From positions 62,001 to 126,000 of the forward strand of contig FLQS01000089.1 in NCBI GenBank assembly GCA_900078375.1: a DNA stretch of 64,000 nucleotides. The letters run 5' to 3'. This document shows positions 62,087 to 64,000 of this stretch, one piece after another. The translations under genes and the position numbers were made by a program. The stretch's first letter is position 1; each line of letters begins with the position of its first letter. The notes under the pieces are model-generated. The model saw only the letters and a list, made by a program, of their open reading frames with translations, ran no database searches and was not told where the DNA came from. Source of the stretch: an uncultured Mycobacterium sp. GTDB taxonomy: Bacteria > Actinomycetota > Actinomycetes > Mycobacteriales > Mycobacteriaceae.

Positions 62087-62877
62087 GGACAGGCACCGCG
62101 ATCCATCGGCGGATCATGCCCGCCGTTATCCTCACCGAGCGCATGTTCATGCACTGGCGGCTGCATCCGATGGTGCCGCTGCAGTCCGTGCTGCTGCCAA
62201 CCCTGTTGCTGTTGACCTATTACCTGGTGGTCAGCAAGTCGATGATGCTGGCAACCGGGTCCGACAACCTCGCCACGCTCGTGCCGATGTGCATCGTCGC
62301 CGGCACCATGATGGGGACGCTCAACGCTGGCTTTCACATACCCGGCGAACGCGACAGCGGACTGCTGAGCCGGTTCTGGGTGATGCCGGTGCACCGGGGC
62401 AGCTTCCTGGCCGGCACGGTGCTAGCCGAAGCGGCGCAGACGTTGGGCGCCGGCTTCTTCATCCTGCTGGTCGGCATGTCGCTCGGGTTGCGATTCGAGG
62501 GTCCCTGGCTTGCCGCCATCGCTTTCCTGCTGATCCCGGTACTGGTCACCATCGTCTTCGCCACCATCGTCATCGCCGTCGCGGTTCGCACGCACAGCGC
62601 CCCGCTGCTCACCCTGTTGGGGGGCGCGGCAATCGGTTTGGCGTTCTGCACCGGCGGGGTGGCACCACTCGAGCACTTCCCAGCCTGGGTTCAACCCATT
62701 GCGCGCGCCCAACCGCTCACCCCCGTCATCGACGCGATGCGCGCACTCGTCGAGGGTGAGCCGGCCGGCCGCTCACTGCTCATCGGCTTGGCGTGGTTGA
62801 TCGGACTGGCGGCGGTATTCGGACCACTGGCCGTGCGGGGGTATCGGGCCGCGGCACAGTCCGGTGGCGCAGGCTGA
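62083..62877 (+). CDS. ABC-2 type permease, DrrC-like
   Basis: A 264-residue permease with six helices, GERDSGLLSRFWVMPVHRGSF in the coupling region and FPAWVQPIARAQPLTPVIDAMRAL near the end. It starts at GTG 62083 in a GTGA overlap with the upstream permease. It completes a three-gene DrrABC-like exporter. The substrate is unknown: a siderophore fits the IdeR box and neighbours, a glycolipid fits the flanking glycosyltransferases. Confidence 0.87.
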   Translation: MRTGTAIHRRIMPAVILTERMFMHWRLHPMVPLQSVLLPTLLLLTYYLVVSKSMMLATGSDNLATLVPMCIVAGTMMGTLNAGFHIPGERDSGLLSRFWVMPVHRGSFLAGTVLAEAAQTLGAGFFILLVGMSLGLRFEGPWLAAIAFLLIPVLVTIVFATIVIAVAVRTHSAPLLTLLGGAAIGLAFCTGGVAPLEHFPAWVQPIARAQPLTPVIDAMRALVEGEPAGRSLLIGLAWLIGLAAVFGPLAVRGYRAAAQSGGAG

Positions 62878-63198
62878 CGCGCCAAGCGTCGTCGTGGATA
62901 CCCGATTTCAGCAACTCAGCAGAGGCGACCGTTGCGACAAGAAATCGGCGGCATCAACGGTGGATGTTCGCGAACACATTCGTCGTCCGCGTAGCGCCCA
63001 GACGTAGCCCCCACAGCGGGCTCCAAGCCAGCCATAATGGCCACAACCAAGCGCCGGACGACCATCCGGCACAGGGCGGTGACCCGCCGTGCTTGAGCGC
63101 GCCATAGCCGGCGGCCTGCCCGAGCATATGACCAAATGGCATGACCCGGCTGATTTTCGGTGCGCGCGTGCGCTCGCCGGGAGGAGGAAACCGACGCG
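62878..63198. other. 321-base gap without a convincing gene
   Basis: No convincing gene is seen. A minus-strand frame at 62954-63142 encodes 62 residues rich in Trp (SGAWLWPLWLAWSPLWG) without a good ribosome site and with unremarkable codon use; it may be chance or a relic. A short GGCGG-TGAC-CCGCC stem lies near 63075-63090. The last bases (GGGAGGAGGAAA) form the ribosome site of the next gene. Confidence 0.4.
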
Positions 63199-64000
63199 AT
63201 GAAGTTCGCGATAGCCGTGCACGGCACCCGGGGCGACGTCGAACCGTGTACGGCGGTGGCACTCGAACTGATTCGCCGCGGTCACGACGTATCGATAGCG
63301 GTCCCACCCAATTTGGTCCCCTTCGTCCAGGCCTGCGGCATCGGGCCGGCGCTGCCCTACGGTGTGGATTCCCAGCAACAACTCGAGGCGTCGATCTTCC
63401 GCAAGTCCTGGGGGGTGCGAAACCCACGCAGGGAATGGCGCGAGCTCGCGGACTATCTGAGTCAGGGCTGGGCAGAGATGAGCACCACCCTGGTCAGCCT
63501 GGCCCAGGATGCCGATCTGATCCTGACCGGCACCACCTATCAGGAGGTGGCCGCCAACGTCGCCGAGCACCTCGACAAACCGCTGGCGGCCCTGCACTAC
63601 TTCCCATTTCGCGCGAACAGCGTGATGTTCCCGCGTGTGCCCGGCTGGCTGGCCCGCACGATCTGGCCGGTCGCCGAGTCACTGTATTGGCGCTTGATGA
63701 AGCGCGCCGAGGTCGCGCAGCGATCCGAGCTGGGATTGCCGCGAACGCGGACGCGAGCGATCCGCCGCATCGTCGAGTTGAGCGCGGTGGAGATCCAGGC
63801 CTATGACCCACTGTTTTTCGACGGCCTGGCGCAGGAATGGGCTGGCCGCCGACCGCTGATCGGCTCCCTCACGCTGCAGCTCGACACCGACAACGACGCG
63901 CAAACCGAATCGTGGATCAACGAAGGCGCACCGCCTATCTATTTCGGGTTCGGCAGCATGCCGATCGAATGCCCAACTGCGGCGGTGGCGATGATCACGA
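63199..64000 (+). CDS. GT1/GT28-type glycosyltransferase, C-terminus missing
   Basis: The first 267 residues of a GT-B-fold transferase; the window ends inside it. The N-terminus MKFAIAVHGTRGDVEPCTAVALELIRRGHDV is typical of UGT-like enzymes (sterol glucosyltransferases, Rv1524/Rv1526c and the Gtf enzymes of glycopeptidolipid synthesis). PPIYFGFGSMPIECP begins the nucleotide-sugar-binding half. It probably glycosylates a lipid or natural product. A GGAGGA site lies about ten bases before the ATG. It follows the exporter after 321 bases. Confidence 0.88.
   Translation, partial: MKFAIAVHGTRGDVEPCTAVALELIRRGHDVSIAVPPNLVPFVQACGIGPALPYGVDSQQQLEASIFRKSWGVRNPRREWRELADYLSQGWAEMSTTLVSLAQDADLILTGTTYQEVAANVAEHLDKPLAALHYFPFRANSVMFPRVPGWLARTIWPVAESLYWRLMKRAEVAQRSELGLPRTRTRAIRRIVELSAVEIQAYDPLFFDGLAQEWAGRRPLIGSLTLQLDTDNDAQTESWINEGAPPIYFGFGSMPIECPTAAVAMIT

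Noticed and set aside
62954..63142. 62-residue Trp-rich frame on the minus strand
   Set aside because: There is no ribosome site, no recognisable family and no coding bias; mentioned only as gap content.
1..64000. CRISPR arrays, insertion sequences, tRNA or rRNA genes
   Set aside because: No direct repeat array, transposase frame with terminal repeats, or tRNA-like cloverleaf was seen on reading the window.

Overview
The window is GC-rich, densely coding chromosome from a mycobacterium, most likely a rapid grower (Mycolicibacterium type). The diagnosis rests on a complete ESX-3 type VII secretion locus, a mycobactin-type siderophore cluster, IdeR-type iron boxes, PE/PPE proteins, Stf0 and FadE6/FadD2-like proteins. 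Gene order follows M. tuberculosis Rv0309 to Rv0282 read backwards, with insertions. Assignments to Rv genes come from memory of those proteins, not from a search.

Layout. (1) 1-10213: an Rv0309-like exported protein (cut by the window edge), a three-gene operon of EspK/EspJ-like secretion-associated proteins, a PAP2-diacylglycerol-kinase fusion, a second PAP2 phosphatase, an Rv0307c-like protein, a sulfatase, the sulfotransferase Stf0 and Tam. (2) 10243-26416: accessory metabolism (GT39 glycosyltransferase, two alpha/beta hydrolases, a methyltransferase, a DUF2236 oxygenase with divergent TetR, VOC protein, 2-hydroxyacid dehydrogenase, MFS transporter), then a fadE6-fadD2-PolDom block and a CopD-like membrane protein. 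(3) 26382-40832: ESX-3 on the minus strand (eccA3-B3-C3-pe5-ppe4-esxG-esxH-espG3-eccD3-mycP3-eccE3), with an IdeR box before eccA3 and a possible 27-residue ORF after eccE3. (4) 40869-59616: siderophore genes, mbtB-E-F-G-H on the minus strand as one translationally coupled operon, mbtA divergent from mbtB across tandem IdeR boxes, and mbtI with its own IdeR box. (5) 59701-64000: GT2 glycosyltransferase, a three-gene DrrABC-like ABC exporter divergent from mbtI, and a GT1-type glycosyltransferase cut by the window end.

How it fits together. Salicylate (MbtI) is activated by MbtA and loaded on MbtB, which condenses and cyclises it with a Ser/Thr-like residue. MbtE and MbtF add hydroxylated lysines, MbtG hydroxylates lysine and MbtH helps the adenylation domains. 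The polyketide synthases MbtC and MbtD, which make the 3-hydroxy-acid spacer of mycobactin, are absent here. Instead, MbtE carries an extra C-terminal adenylation-PCP module whose binding pocket lacks the Asp that normally holds an alpha-amino group and has an acidic residue one position later. I infer that this module loads a beta-amino or hydroxy acid in place of the PKS unit, giving a PKS-free mycobactin variant. The siderophore operon lies directly upstream of ESX-3, which is needed for mycobactin-mediated iron use, and a possible exporter is divergent from mbtI, so 26-63 kb looks like one iron-acquisition island.
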